A stretch of 64,000 bases of DNA from Curvularia sp. ZM96 (GCA_022457065.1 JAJGBQ010000003.1:3844001-3908000), one strand, 5' to 3'; shown: positions 1 to 13,151, counted from the first letter of the stretch. The notes: generated by a model not told the origin, from the sequence alone. Program-made: numbers and translations.

Positions 1-773
1 GGATGAGATTAGTTGATGGCCCGTAAGTGGTGTTTTGGTGGCAGCGAATAGACATACTGTTGCGGGTGGGCGAGCGGCGGTTGTTGTTGTTCAAGAGGTG
101 AGGGGGCGTGAAAGCCTGATATTGTACGTTCATGGCGACGACGAACGACCCGCAGACGCTGTGAAAGTCGCAGGCCTGCTTTGCTGGGCGCCGGACGGTG
201 GGAAGCGATGCGTGGAGGGTGGCGCAAGGGGCGATGCACTGGCTGCGTAGGTGGTTGAGCGGTGTCGGGTACGTTGTTGGTGTGGTGGAGACAAGCAGAG
301 CCATGTGCAGGCCCAAGATGGTGCGTGCTGCCGGGAAACCGGCCGTGCACTGCATCACGTGCAGTCTGACGCAAAACCCTGCATGTTCCTGCAGTGTCCT
401 ACTACTTTGTGAGAGACTACTCCAAACTAGATCTGTCTGACACATTTCTTGTTGTGGCGGTGCTCAATCACATCACACGTCTGATTGTATAGATGGGAAC
501 ATATTCATGGGGGATCATCCGTCGCGGGCGCTAGGCCCGCGGCATCAGATCTAGTCAATTTCTATCCAGCACGCACCTTGCCGAGCCTCTTTTCATGAGC
601 CCCAGCGCCGAATGCGCTTTTTGTGCACCCGAGAAGCTTGCTTGTGTGTTTGGTGGCGCTCTCGTTGAGAGATCACCACTCTGCGTACGACACTTACCTG
701 CTGAACCATGGAACATATACCAGAGACTCCCAACTATACCATATTATACAAGACGCAAATCCGATAAAGCATA
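1..773. other. Left-edge region without a supported gene
   Basis: This is the region downstream of MTR4, which is transcribed towards the left edge. Open frames up to about 120 codons exist on both strands, but they overlap one another, are rich in Pro/His/Arg and show no domain or splice structure I recognise. I see no RNA gene or repeat here. Confidence 0.4.
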
Positions 774-3700
774 TTAGAGGTAGAGTGACTGAGCAGCAAC
801 AAGGTCACGACGGACGAGCTCCAGTGCGGCAGTGAACTTTTGCTCAAGCTCTTCACTACCCATGACTTTGGCGGCTTGAGCCATCTGTCGGAGCAATTCC
901 TCCAGTCGCCTGAAGAGGCGAATCAGACTGCCTTCGTAGACGTCGGTCATTTTGCTGGAACACATTAGTCGTTGGTGAAGCAAAAGCAACTGGGCAAACA
1001 TACCAAATTTCCGAGAAGGTAGCACCCTTTGACCAGGCATACACGACTTCCATGAGTTCATATTTGAACGACTTGAGGTACTCTTCCTCATTTACAGTCA
1101 GTTTGCTTTCTTGCGACATCTTCGCAATAACCCTAGCTTGCTGCTGGATCTCGCGGTAAGGCTTAGCGAGCTCTTCCTTGAGCGCCGGCACCTCCTGTGT
1201 CTTTTCCTCAAATATGAAACAACTGAGACAGGCCACACATTGCTCGGGCGTAAGCTCATTGAAGAAACGGTTAAACAGCAGCTCACTGAGAACAAGCTCG
1301 TCGCCTGTGCTAATTTCGCAGGCAACGCGAGCTTTGAGTTGGACAACATCGGCATCGTCGATGAAGCCTAATCGGCGCAACACACGTTTCCTACTCTTCA
1401 GTTCATCAAGCTGAATAACCGACAAAGCATTCGCAATCTCCTTTTTCGTGTTTTTGATCTTTTCGCCAATTGCGATCTTCTTTGCATACTGACTGTAAAG
1501 CTCGGGCAGTCTCGGTGAATTGTGGAGAGGATTCGAGAGGAGACGGGATTCCAGCACTTCAATTTTCTGTACCATGTCAGCCACGCACCGTAGCAACGGA
1601 TGGAAATACGTACCCTCAGCAGTTTCTTGAAGCTATCATCCTTGATATTCATGTTCTCGATAGGGTCCAAGATGGCAATTCCATCTGGGAACCGTTTCTT
1701 CACCTCGTTGAGAGCCTTGCGAACATTGTTCCTCTGTTCTGCCGACTTTAGATCGTTGGGTAGGAACACGCGGAGATGGCCAATTGACTCGATGCAGTTC
1801 AAGACTACGGGGACCACTTCCATCTTGCCCTTGTCACCAGGTGCAGGTGGTCGGACACCAGGAGGTAGACCATCGTTCACTGTTGGAGCAAACTTGTTGT
1901 CACTGCCGACAAGGAGCAGAACGTCGACGATATATGACTCTTGTGGTGGTAGAACTTCTCCCTTGTTCGCTTTACGAGGAGCAAATGCTACGACTGCACC
2001 CCAACCAAAATCATGGTCTTTGTAGCTTACCTTGACGAGCCGGCCACCCTGGAGGAATGGCAAGCAGTAGTTGGGGTGCATGATTACGTCGCGCATGTCC
2101 TTTGTGTGGGTATCCAGTTGCTGTCGTAGATTGTAGTAGTCCTTGATAGCGGCTTCATCAATGATGGTGGTGTTTGCCCTCTCTTGCTCGAGCTCTTCAA
2201 GTTCTACAACACTGTTAGCAATCAAACGGAGCCGGCAGAGGGCCAAACTTACGCTTCTCCAGTTTGGAGACTCCAGCTGTACTCTGGAATTGGTAGAAGC
2301 ACCTTTCCAGCATGAATTCAGGAGATATTCCCTCCACTCGCATCAAGTTAAGAATCATGTTGTAACCAAGATGGAAGGCAGAGTTCAGATTGTCTTGCTG
2401 ACCTCGCACAATTTCCTTGGCCACGGCAGGCTCCATCTGCTCGTCAATCATCATGATGACGATACCACGGTCGTCAAGACCACGACGGCCGGCTCGACCA
2501 GACATTTGAATGAACTCTGAAGGCGTAACCCATCGTTGGGACACTCCGTCAAACTTGCGCACGCTTGTGAATACAACAGTCTTAGCCGGCATGTTAAGTC
2601 CAATAGAGAAAGTCTCTGTCGCGAACAGCACTTTGATCAGACCTTCTTGGAAAAGAATCTCAATCGTCTCCTTGAGAATGGGCAGCAATCCAGAGTGGTG
2701 GACACCAATACCTCTTCGAAGAAGAGGAAGGATGTTTTGAATTTGAGGTAACTGCCGGTCCTCTTCCGAAAGCATCTCGATGGCGCTGTTGAACACCTTG
2801 GTTACCATGGCCTTTTCGGATTCATCGTTGAAGGCGAGGGAGCTCATGGCGAGAGCGTAGTTTTCACACTCCCGCTTACTGAAACTGAACACAATGACGG
2901 GGTTATAGCTCTTGACCATGATCATCTTGACAATCTTATAGATGTCCGTCTGTTCCCTGTTACCGCCCGTATTAGTCTTTTTGTCCTTTCCTTTGCCCTT
3001 GCGCTTGGCGGTAAAGTCTTTTGCATCGGTTCCAGCCTTGTCCGCAATAGAAGACATGGCCTTTTGGAAGTTCTCTTCGCGAAACACGCCTTTCTCGTCT
3101 ACCACCAAGTGTATGCCATCGGCGCCAGCAGGGAAGAAATAGTGCTGCAGCGGTGTTGGACGGAAGTCGGTGTAGACAACGTGGCATGGCTGGCTGTGGG
3201 TTTTGGTGATCCATTCGGCGAACTGCATCGAGTTGGGAATGGTGGCAGACAGGAAGACGTAGCGGACCTTGTCAGGGAGCAGAATGATGGTCTCTTCCCA
3301 GACGACACCTCTTGACTTGTCGCGGAGGTAGTGCACCTCGTCAAACACGACCCAAGCTACTTCGCGCATGATTTCAGAACCTCTGTACAACATAGATCGA
3401 AGAATCTACCAATGTTAGCATGCGCCAGTTTCGGGGCTATCTGGGTGTTACGTACCTCAGTGGTCATGACCAAACATGTCGCCGTAGGGTTGATTGTAAC
3501 ATCACCAGTCATGAGACCGACGTCGCCAAACTCTGCCATGAACTCTCGGTATTTCTGGTTGCTGAGCGCCTTGATAGGACTGGTGTAGATGACTCGCTGG
3601 TTGTTCTTGAGACACTGTGCAATGGCGTACTCTGCCACGACCGTCTTTCCGGCCGACGTATGCGCCGACACGAGGACACTCTCATTGCGCTGGATCGAAG

Positions 3701-4148
3701 CGATAGAGACCTGCTGGAAGGGATCCAGCGTAAAGGGCCATGTGCGCGCCGGCTCCGACGGAGGCTTGTGCTCGGAAATAGGGACATAATCATAATCTGG
3801 CGGCAAGGCGACTTGGTGGCGGACCTGATGCGAGAGTACAACGGCGTGGCCTTCTTGAGCTTGTGCCTGCAGTCCAGCGGCGGCAGCGACTTCACGCGAC
3901 TGCTCTGTCTCGAAGTCGTCGGTAACGATAGGCTCAGGCTCGGCATCGCGCTTCTGCCTCTTCTTCAGCGTCTCGGCTGCGCTGTGCTCGCTCGCGCCGT
4001 CTTGTGCTTCTGCGGGCGCATCCGACATGGGAGCATCTTCGGGTACGGGCGACTTGACATCGCCGTTGGCCTGGCGCTTCTTGTTCTTGCGGGGCGCGGC
4101 GTCGTTGGAGGGGCCGCCCTCAAAAACTTCGAACATATCATCATCCAT
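774..4148 (-). CDS. mtr4: ATP-dependent RNA helicase MTR4/DOB1 (nuclear exosome cofactor)
   Basis: Ski2-like helicase of the TRAMP complex, which feeds nuclear RNAs (rRNA precursors, aberrant tRNAs, snoRNAs) to the exosome. Five exons: 4148-3456, 3405-2253, 2203-1614, 1566-1004 and 954-774, giving 1,059 aa, close to the family's usual length. The first ~85 residues are acidic and low complexity. Walker A AHTSAGKT lies near residues 162-169, the DEVH box follows the first intron, and motif VI reads QMSGRAGRRG. The C-terminal DSHCT-type domain ends in SLYL, as in human and yeast MTR4. Splice sites are all GT-AG and rebuild conserved blocks such as MTTEILRSMLYRGSE. I chose the ATG at 4148 (MDDDMF) because fungal orthologues begin with a similar acidic start; an in-frame ATG at 4211 is possible. 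It is divergent from the cytochrome oxidase gene, 276 bp away. Confidence 0.96.
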
Positions 4149-4377
4149 GGTGAGCGGGGTGGTATGCGCGCTCTGGGTGAGGGAGGAGGTTTGTGGTGGA
4201 GTAAAGCTCACATGCGACGGAATGACGAGCGATGGCCATGGAAATCAAAAAAGTAAGGAGCACAGACCACCCGGTCCTTTGCCGCCAAGACATGAGCGTG
4301 TGGGTAGGCAGGTACGCTTGCTATCGAACCACCGCGACGACAGCTCCGCAACCTCTCCACTCTACAATATCGCCAAA

Positions 4378-4424
4378 GTACGTTCCAGCGCCGTGCCAAT
4401 TGCGACGTATGCTAATTGCTCCAG
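4378..4424 (+). other. Putative 5'-UTR intron of the cytochrome oxidase gene
   Basis: The stretch starts with the strong donor GTACGT, has a branch-point match TGCTAAT and ends CTCCAG directly against the ATG at 4425. Reading through from the upstream ATGs would shift frame across this intron, so it appears to lie in the leader rather than between coding exons. This rests on sequence consensus only. Confidence 0.6.
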
Positions 4425-4772
4425 ATGCTCGCCCGTGCTACTTTCCGCGCCGCATCGGCCCCAACCCTCGTCGCCCGCCGCGGCTTCCAGTCCACCCGCG
4501 CCCAGTTCTCCAGCCCATACCACTACCCCGAGGGCCCGCGCAGCAACTTGCCTTTCGACCCGCTGAAGAAGGGCTTTGCCTTCAAGTACTGGGGCTTCAT
4601 GGGTGAGGTCGAGAGGACCCCCAATGCAGGTGTTCGCTAACACAGACACAGCTACCGGATTCTCCCTTCCCTTCCTCCTTGCCGGTGAGCCTTCTTTTAC
4701 CCTTGTGCGAGACATTGGCGCGAAACTAACTGCATTGGTATCACAGTCTGGCAAACCAAGAAGAACAAATAG
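4425..4772 (+). CDS. cox8: Cytochrome c oxidase subunit (yeast Cox8 / mammalian VIIc type)
   Basis: Small nuclear-encoded subunit of mitochondrial complex IV. Exons 4425-4602, 4652-4684 and 4747-4772 give 78 aa. Residues 1 to about 25 are Arg/Ala/Ser-rich without acidic residues, a typical matrix-targeting presequence with an RRGFQST-like processing region. The mature part carries the family's NLPFDP...KKGFAFKYWGFM segment, followed by one membrane span (ATGFSLPFLLAV) and a short basic tail WQTKKNK. The middle exon is only 33 nt. Both internal introns have GTGAG donors. The ATG follows a probable leader intron directly. It shares a short divergent promoter with MTR4. Confidence 0.88.
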
Positions 4773-5256
4773 ACGCAATCTCACGGAGCGTGAATATGGG
4801 TTTGGGGCACGCCAGGGACACAGTGTCTGTAGCATATCGGGCGGCCCTAGTGGCAACAGTATAGACATCACAACATCAATTTCATTGTCTGTCTTTCATA
4901 TGCTTGCAACATGAACGAAAACCGGGTGCTGCTAACTCATCTGACAATGGCGGGCTGATGGGGACGTGCGTGCTGGTACAAAGCGCATCGTCTTTGGGAA
5001 GTTTGGCTGAAATATGTACCAAGAAAGACACAAGTGCATCCAGAATTCCCAGCAGGTCACAGACGGTAATTCGGGCGCAATGGCTGTTACATTCCCAACA
5101 CCGTCAGAGTCAACTGTGAAGAGGTGACGCATTATCCTTCGGTAGAAGCTCGGCGCTAGCATCACCAAAAATTCGCGACCACTCACAGCACTTGAAATTA
5201 GAGAGCCCTTATGACTGCACACATTCACCCGTCACCAAGCCTATGATACTCCAACA
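4773..5256. other. Intergenic region between cox8 and ELP1
   Basis: It contains the 3' end of the cytochrome oxidase transcript and the promoter of ELP1. I see no supported gene or clear core promoter motif. Confidence 0.4.
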
Positions 5257-8200
5257 ATGCGCAATCTCAAGATTGTGGGGAGATCGCTCCTGCGATTCGC
5301 CGGAGAGGAGCCACTTCCGCTAACGGCCACTGCCTGGGACGCTGCATCCAATGCACTCATATGCGCCTTTGGGCCCTCAGAATCACGTGCGACTATTGAA
5401 CTCAAGAGACTACATCACACACGCGCCAGCGATCAGAAACTCGAGAACATTGCGTCGTGGGATGCGCCATGTCCACTACCTTCGCTTACCCATGACGCCG
5501 TCTTAAGCCTCCACCATTTTGCCGATACATCTACCACATGTCTAATCCTGGCTGGAGGAGATATCGTGCTGGTCAGGGAAAACCCAGCAGCAAATGAAGA
5601 GCTAGTTGAGATTGTTGGTTCAGTGGATGCTGGCATCGCTGCCGCTGCCTGGTCGCCAGATGAGGAACTTCTCGCAATCGCCACCCAGGCCGACACGCTA
5701 CTATTAATGAGTCGCGATATTGAGAACATCGCAAGTATCAACCTCACTCCCGAGGACGTCAATGTTTCCAGTCATGTCTCAGTCGGATGGGGCAAGAAAG
5801 AGACGCAGTTCAAAGGCAAGCGGGCTAGAGCACTGCAGGACCCGACTGTACCAGAGACTGTCGATGAGGGTGTATTGAGTCCTCTTGACGATCGCTCCGT
5901 CACTATTAGCTGGAGAGGCGATGGTGCTTGGTTTGCTGTGAGCAAAGTCGAAGAAGAGAGACGTCGCATGATTCGAGTGTTTTCCCGAGAAGGACAGCTC
6001 GATAGTGTGAGCGAGCCGGTTGATGGGCTAGAGGGAGCTCTCAGTTGGCGACCATCCGGAAACTTGATTGCTAGCACCCGACGTACCAACGACAAGGTCG
6101 AAGTGGTGTTTTTCGAGCGTAACGGTCTTCGTCATGGACAGTTCGATCTTCGCTTCACCCCCGAAGAGCTTGCGGCACTGGCAAAACCTGTGACACTTGC
6201 ATGGAACAGTGATTCTAACGTTCTAGCTGTGTCATATGTTGATAAGGTTCAGCTGTGGACAATGAGCAACTATCACTACTATCTGAAACAAGAACTGTCG
6301 TTCCCAGAAGTTGCCCCACAGACCGTCATGTGTAACTGGCATGCGGAGCGCCCACTGTCAGTCGCTCTTTCTACTCCAGGTAAGCAAAGCGAATTAACAA
6401 CTTGATAGGTAGTAGCTAAGACTAGCCTAGGTGCCCTTCAAGTGCTCGAGTATGCTTCTACAATTTCGGCTGGCTCAGTTCTACCGCCGAATGACTTCGG
6501 CATGGTTGCATCGATCGATGGACGTAAGTCATCAAGTTTGCATCTTCCTCTAACCTCTTTACTAACTTTTACTAGTTGCTCTGAAGCTTACACCATTGCG
6601 AATCGCGAATGTACCGCCTCCAATGTCCTTTCATAGCTTGGCACTCGAGTCCAAAACTATTGATGTTGCACTCTCAAAATCCGGTACTCGTTTAGCTGTC
6701 CTCTCGCAGCAAGATCTGTCGGTATACGCGCTTGACCTCAACAAGCGGCCTGTGCCGAAACCTTCCTTCCTCTGGAAAAGCGATGCAGTCAAGGATCACT
6801 GTCCGCGTCATGTCACTTTTGTTGGCGACGAAAAAATATTTGTACTTACAGATACCTGGGACGAAGACGAGAGCTCCCTTTGGCGATCCGAGGGGGAGTT
6901 CTTGCTACCTCAGGGACCTATAGTGGAAGCTGACAGCACTTCTACTCTGCTCTCCAGCGTAGACAACGATACATTGTATACCTTGCTCCAGAATGGCGCA
7001 TTACATGAGGTTATCACAGATGAGACGACGGAAGATTTACCACCACAAACATCCCTCGTAAATAAGTTTCCTTCGTTCGCACCCGAGGTACAGGTGGCCA
7101 AGTTTGAAGGACAAGTACGTGTATCATTCGAGTTCAAGTCACGGCAATAGCTAATATTTGCAGATATTAGCATTTGGGCTAACTAAGAGCGGAGCCTTGT
7201 TCGCCAATGAGCGGATATTGGCCCGTAACTGCACATCCTTTGTGGTCACTTCTGCGCATCTCATTTTCACGACAACTCAACATCTACTGAAATTCGTCCA
7301 TCTTGCCAATGTAGATGGTAAGTCTAGACGTGCAATCAAATGCTTCGTTCCTGCTAATATCTTTTAGATCTCGAAATACCCGCAGATGAACCGCAAAAAG
7401 ACGAGCGCTGCAGGAGCATCGAGAGAGGCGCGAAGATCGTTACTGTCATTCCCACAACCTATTCGGTTGTGCTGCAGATGCCTAGGGGAAACTTGGAGAC
7501 GATTTATCCTCGAGCACTCGTACTCGCTGCGATTCGACGGAGCGTCGAGGCTGAACGTTACGATGAAGCATTCTTTGCATGCCGCAGCCAGCGTGTTGAC
7601 TTCAACATCCTTCACGATCACGACCCCGAGCGCTTCCTGAAGAGTCTCGAAAAAATTATCACGCAAATAAAAAAGGTGGAGCATATTGATCTGCTTCTAG
7701 CTCAGCTTCGGTAGGCGACACATAATCTGCCCACGCATTACACAGTGACTAACGTTTTCAGTAACGAGGATGTATCAGAAACCATGTACAAGGAAACACT
7801 CAAGACCAAAGAACAAGCAAGCAAGTCGCAATTGTCACAAGAACAAGTGGAAAACAAGGTCAACCGGATTTGCGATGCTTTTCTGGCGGTGTTGGAACAG
7901 CCTCAATATAAGGAAGCTCACCTGCAGAACATCATCACAGCCCATGTTTCCAAGACACCTCCAGCGCTTGAGACAGGATTGCAAATGATAGGCCGCTTGC
8001 AAGGTATGTAGTCGCCGCTCGCTCCATGTCAGATCACTAACATCGTCCAGAATCCAACGATCCCCTGACCGACAAAGCTGCCGAGCACATTTGCTTCCTT
8101 GCCGACGTCAATCAACTCTATGACACATCACTAGGGCTATACAATCTCGACCTTGCTTTGCTCATCGCTCAGCAGTCGCAAAAGGTATTCAAATATTTGA

Positions 8201-9511
8201 GCTCGCGTTTCAATATCATTCTAATGGTGTCAGGATCCTCGAGAGTATCTTCCACATCTACAGTCTCTGCAGGATTTGCCGGAGACCCGCCGGAAGTTCA
8301 AGATTGATGACCAACTTGGACGTAGAGCGAAGGCGCTCAGGCATCTCAATGACCTCCAGGAGTTTGAAGAAGTTCAAGAATACGTACAAAAACACGATCT
8401 CTACTCGGAAGCGCTGAGCATGTACCAATACGACAATACTCGACTTCGAGAGATTATGCGCATGTATGCCGACTTCTTGAGTGCGAACAACAAGAACAAG
8501 GAGGCTGCTCTAGCGTACGAGTACCTGGGTGACCACTCGTCAGCATGGCCATGCTATCGCTCTGCTAACCTTTGGCGCGAAGCCCTGTCCTCTGCCACGT
8601 TGGCTGAAGTCAGTGCTGACGAGCTTTCATCCATTGCAACAGCCCTAGCAGAGGGGTTATCTGAATCAAAGGATTATCTCTCTGCAGCAACAATCACCTT
8701 GGACTACCTATCGGATTTACCATCCGCAGCACGACTCTTCTGTCGAGGCTGTTACTTCGCCGAAGCTATCCGTATAGTCACACTACGCCGCGAGCACAAC
8801 CTCATTACCGAAGTCGTCGACCCCGGTCTCATCGAGCGTAGTGCAGACATGACCGAATTCCTTGCCGAAATGAAGGGCCAACTGCAAGCCCAAGTGCCTC
8901 GACTCAAAGAACTGAGGATGAAGAAGGCAGAAGACCCGCTGGCATTCTACGAGGGCATGCTTGACGGCGGCGCTGACGCCAACATTCCCGACAACATCTC
9001 CCTCGCTCCGACTGATACTACCTCTGGCGGAACTTTCATGACGCGATACACGAATCAAACCGGTACAGTCAACACAACAACGACGCGCAAGACCAGCAAG
9101 AACAAGCGACGTGAAGAGAGGAAGCGCGCTCGCGGCAAGAAGGGCACAGTGTATGAGGAGGAGTATCTGACGAATTCGATTGAGCGCCTGATTGAGCGCA
9201 TCAACAGCATGCAAGACGAGATTCAGCGCCTTGTCGAGGGCCTTGTCAGACGTGGTATGCGAGAGCGTGCGGACGCTGTATCCAATGCCGTCAATGAGGT
9301 GGTGGAGAGATGTCGGGACGCGGTCAAAGAAATGTACTCGCCTGCGACTGAGGTACAGTCTACTGAGAACGGTGTCGTGGCTGAAGCTGAAGCCGGTGCG
9401 CTGAAGCCGACTGGTGGTGACGCGACGCTGTGGGATAGTCTACAGGAGGTGGGCAAGAAGCGCGAGGCGCCAGTGGTCAAGTCGTTTGAGAGGTTGAGTC
9501 TGCTAGGTTAG
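5257..9511 (+). CDS. elp1: Elongator complex scaffold subunit ELP1 (IKI3)
   Basis: Largest subunit of Elongator, which acts with Elp2-Elp6 in adding the cm5 group to wobble uridine 34 of tRNAs. Eight exons: 5257-6379, 6431-6523, 6576-7114, 7164-7317, 7368-7710, 7762-8003, 8051-8184 and 8234-9511, giving 1,301 aa, the family's usual size. The protein starts MRNLKIVGRS, has WD40-type beta-propeller sequence over roughly the first 700 residues, then helical-repeat sequence including DPREYLPHLQ at the start of the last exon. Near the C-terminus is a basic stretch (KTSKNKRREERKRARGKKG), corresponding to the tRNA-binding region of yeast Elp1, followed by the dimerisation helices. Every intron is 47-52 nt with GT-AG ends, and phases agree across all joins. 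Confidence 0.95.
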
Positions 9512-10379
9512 ATTTCGGATACTGATATGCGAGGATATTATTTTAGTTGAACATGCCATCGTGATTATTGCAAAGGTGCCTTCGAAACAGAGATTTTCGG
9601 TGTCAAACCATCCATTGACTTCACACTCATCCCTCAATTCACCACTCACCACAATTGCATGAGAGGAGAAAATCTGTAAAACCAGTTTCGTTCCTCGATG
9701 AAGGCGAGGTGAGATACCAAGTGAGTACCAGAGGCGGTGTCATATCAGACAGAACTAGGCCAGTTGCTCAAGAAGAGAACGAGGCAATCTACTCATCTGA
9801 AAATTCTTCCGCTTCAAACCCCTACCCTATCGGTATCGCATGATATGCTTGATCATTGCCAAATGCATTGTACAAATCTCGAAAGTCATCCCTCATTGTT
9901 TCATTCATTCATCGGATCGTAACGATCCGAGTAAGCAAGCTCGACGCCATTTCACTGGTAATACGACTTGAAAACTTCAAAGCGATAGCGGCCGCCGTCT
10001 GAATCATCAGGCTTAGATACGCCATCGACGTCGGTGTTGACAAAGATCTTTCAGCAGTTGCTGAGAAGGAGCAAGTGGTCGGCAAGATAACGATGTTACA
10101 GGCGACATATTGTATAGAGATATCGGTTCCAATTTCAAATATGTATGTCTATGTGTGGCTGTGGGAGGAATGTCCCATACAGGATTCAGTTTTACCAAAG
10201 CCGAAAATCTAACAAAACTGAGACTGGATATATTATCAATCTTCTCACAGAAAATCTGGTTCAATTAAACAAATTTTTATTCAAGAAAAGCAATGCATTG
10301 ACATATTGGTCTAAAATCTATGTAATGATAGATGCCATGCCCACTCAGAACGCCAACCATGCAAAAGTTGCACGAGCAT
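9512..10379. other. Convergent intergenic region between ELP1 and the desaturase
   Basis: Both flanking genes end here. I see only short unsupported frames and the expected AT-rich 3'-UTR-like sequence. No RNA gene or repeat was recognised. Confidence 0.4.
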
Positions 10380-11566
10380 TTACAAGACGCCCGGGATAGG
10401 CCCTTTCTTCTCATTCGAACCCAACTCCTCCTCGTTCCATCCACCTCCACCGCCGACCTTTCGTCCTCCCTCCTCTCGCTTGACTCTGCACCACAGACTG
10501 ATGTCCTTGTCCCAGATGAATTGCCAAAGCACGTATACCCAGCTCTTGTGTTCGGGAAGGTCCTTGTAAAAGTCATTCGCAATCCTGTTAAGAGCGTGAA
10601 GGCGAGTCCATGGGATGGCAGGGAAGTCATGGTGTTCGTTGTGAAGTCCAACATTGTAGGTCAAGATATTGAGGGGCCCATAGTACGAATACGTTTCTGG
10701 GAGCGGAATCTTGTTGGCCGGGTTTGCAGCGTCCTTGTTGGGCTTCTCAAAGACATAGTGCTCGGCAATAAAGTGGCCTGCGCAAGGATGCAACGACCCA
10801 GCAAGGAAGCTGCTCATGATGAGGTATCCCAACGCTTTTCCACCTGCATATTGTACCAAGGCGTAGTCGAAGGCCAGTTGCACGACAACGTTGAGAAGGT
10901 GAATCTTGGTCATGGGTAGACTGTAGATGAACATGGGTCGCAAGGCGTAGAACAGGATCTGGAAGGTCGCGAAGAAGGCCTTGCCAGCGACAGAGTCCAG
11001 AAAAAAGGCCTCGAAAGCAGTTGGCAGATCGGTGTCAAGACCATTGACGCCCAGAGACTTGTGGTGGGTGAGGTGGTAGGGCCTGAACGAGGCGCTGTAT
11101 GGGATGCCAATTGGCAGGTTTGCGATGATAGCAAAGAGGCGGTTTGCCATTGGCGATCGAAATGCCAAGTTGTGCGATATTTCGTGAATAGCCAGAAAGA
11201 GGTTCTGGTTGGCCGTAGCACCCACAATGTAAGCGGTGAGGAAGAAAGGCCATGATAGCACAGGGGTGTCGCGGAGGAGGTATGCGCAGGCGACTTGTAT
11301 CGACACGACTAGCAGGACAACGTATTTGGTGAGAGGCTCGGGACCGCAGAGCTTAGTTACCTGCAGGTACGTTAGTCGGAAGTGTCAATTGTGCAATTGG
11401 ATAGCAATCGCACCTCTGGGTGTGCCTTGATAATGGCCATTCGCCGTGTCCTGTGCGGCTCCTCGGTGTATGTCCAGAAGAAGTGGTCATGTTCCTTGTC
11501 CAATTTCAGCTCCTCTGTCGAGGGCCTCTTTGAGGGGACCGTAGTCGTAGAGACCGAAGACCGCAT
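10380..11566 (-). CDS. Sphingolipid delta(4)-desaturase (dihydroceramide desaturase, DES1 type)
   Basis: Endoplasmic-reticulum di-iron desaturase that introduces the delta-4 double bond into dihydroceramide, in fungi on the route to glucosylceramides. Exons 11566-11414 and 11360-10380 give 377 aa. The N-terminus carries the lipid-desaturase signature (DHFFWTYTEEPH...RR...IKAHPE), then several membrane spans. All three histidine boxes are intact: HEISH at about 110-114, HLTHH at 147-151 and HNEHH at 291-295. The intron removes a 53-nt segment and joins HPE to VTKLCG. The last ~35 residues are low-complexity, Gly/Glu/Lys-rich. An upstream alternative start in the same frame would add a hydrophobic leader; I prefer the ATG at 11566, which places the desaturase block about 25 residues in. 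Confidence 0.93.
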
Positions 11567-12021
11567 GACAGCGGCTGTCAGGGAGAGTTGGTACAGCAAA
11601 AGTATGCAGGGAGCGGAGGGGTTGAGCTGGAAGTTTGGTCTGCGGAGTATTGTATTCGAGACCCTGAGGCTTGGCGCTCGAGGCGGTGGGCGCACATCGC
11701 CTCATGGTTGGCTGATGGGATGATTCCACAACTCCGCTCGCCACTTCCCCACTAGCGCAGGAACCACCGTCTCGCCCGTTCTCTAGACCACGGTCACGTT
11801 ACCCAAAAAGATGCTGCTGTATGCAGGATCATTCCGACAACAACAGCCCTTTCCCGGATGTGTTCTTTTAACGTCTACTATACCCGTTTTAAATTGCAAG
11901 CAGCCAGGTAATGCAGATTGCGGGAACAGTAATATCTAATAGCCAGGAATGAGTTTGGTCGTTCGGCGGGGCGCCATGAACAAACCACTGGATCTGGATT
12001 CATTCTTTTCATTTCCAAACG
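11567..12021. other. Intergenic region upstream of the desaturase
   Basis: Probable promoter of the desaturase (minus strand) together with the 3' end of the next minus-strand gene. No additional gene is supported. Confidence 0.35.
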
Positions 12022-13151
12022 TCATATTGTCTTCTCTATCTTGAAGTCCATCCAGACTTCTCTCCCTATACCCTTCCAATTTCCCACTTCTTCTTCTTCA
12101 CTTCTCTTTCTCCTGGTAAAACTCGATCTTCTCACTTCCACAAACCATATAAGCCCCCAGTAAACTACGGAGAGCGATACAAGGAGCCATGCCAGCCATA
12201 CGAGAAGCAGCACTGATCCGCCCTGCTGGACCTTCAGATCACCCACATTGATGATCGTGTCGACCGCTGCAAAGACCCCGGATATCATTATACTTAGCAT
12301 GGTTGCAGCTAGGAAGGTAAACGCGCTTGAGAGGAGCGGCCATGACATGTTCAGGTAGGCTAGGAGCCGGGAATGTGGAAATATAATCCCTGGAACAGAC
12401 GCAACCGTGGAGAAAATGGACCCAATGAGCGAGACTACCAGCGACGCAAAGATGGCTTTACGCACGTCAGCCATATCGTTTGACATCATAATAAGCGCTC
12501 TGTTGACCAGGTTCGTAGGCACATTAGAGTTCGTGGGTTGCGCCTCAGCCGAGGAGGTCAGCATTACTAGCCCTGAGTTGTTCGATTAGACAGAAAGTTC
12601 AACGTTGGAAACACAACGTACTCACCGGCAGCGACTGAGGAATAGCCCTCGCATATTCTTTCAACGGCACTGAGAGCGCGTTCTGCGCCATTGGCGGGAA
12701 CGTCGTAACACATTTTGTGCAGGTAGAGATAGTAGACACGTGCCGTTCCGATGCTGTCTGCCGCAGAAGACGGCGCGAATTTGGTCGTGTCCTGATACCC
12801 TGGAGCCCGCTCACCTGTGGAATCATGCAGCTACAAGTCATAAGCTTACAAAAACACCGGCATGGAAACATATTGACTTACCGAAACCAAATATTGTCCG
12901 CTAAAGGTAGTTGCGCGATGACCCGCCAGAAGCAAGACCAACACGAGGACAAAACTCGCTATTGAGAAGAATATAGGAAAGACTGCAGAGAATCGGTACT
13001 TCATCAATACCCTCTTCGGTGTTTTGGGTGGTGCCGGCAAGGCTTTGTCAGTCGACTTCCGTAGATCTCCAAGGTCAGGCTCGATGATAAGCACCTTCCT
13101 TGGATAGCGGCCTCCATCGAGTTCGTGAATGATGTCCGTATGCGTTACCAT
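12022..13151 (-). CDS. Four-span membrane protein, possible SUR7/PalI family
   Basis: Exons 13151-12882, 12830-12626 and 12566-12022 give 339 aa. The N-terminal ~55 residues are cytosolic-looking and Pro/Lys-rich. One membrane span follows (about 57-80), then a loop of ~110 residues with two cysteines (MCYD and RICEG), then three more spans and a basic tail. This one-plus-three topology with a cysteine-containing outer loop matches SUR7/PalI proteins, which act at eisosomes or in ambient-pH sensing. I did not see the family's best-known loop motif, so the assignment is tentative. Splice sites are GT-AG with consistent phases. It could instead be another claudin-like fungal membrane protein. 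Confidence 0.6.

Noticed and set aside
9..440. Overlapping frames at the left edge
   Set aside because: Pro/His/Arg-rich on one strand and Val/Gly-rich on the other, with no homology I recognise. They are probably chance frames in the MTR4 3' flank.
4208..4399. An upstream coding exon for the cox8-type gene in the MTR4/cox8 promoter
   Set aside because: Splicing at 4378/4424 puts the upstream ATGs out of frame with the conserved protein, so the intron is better placed in the leader.
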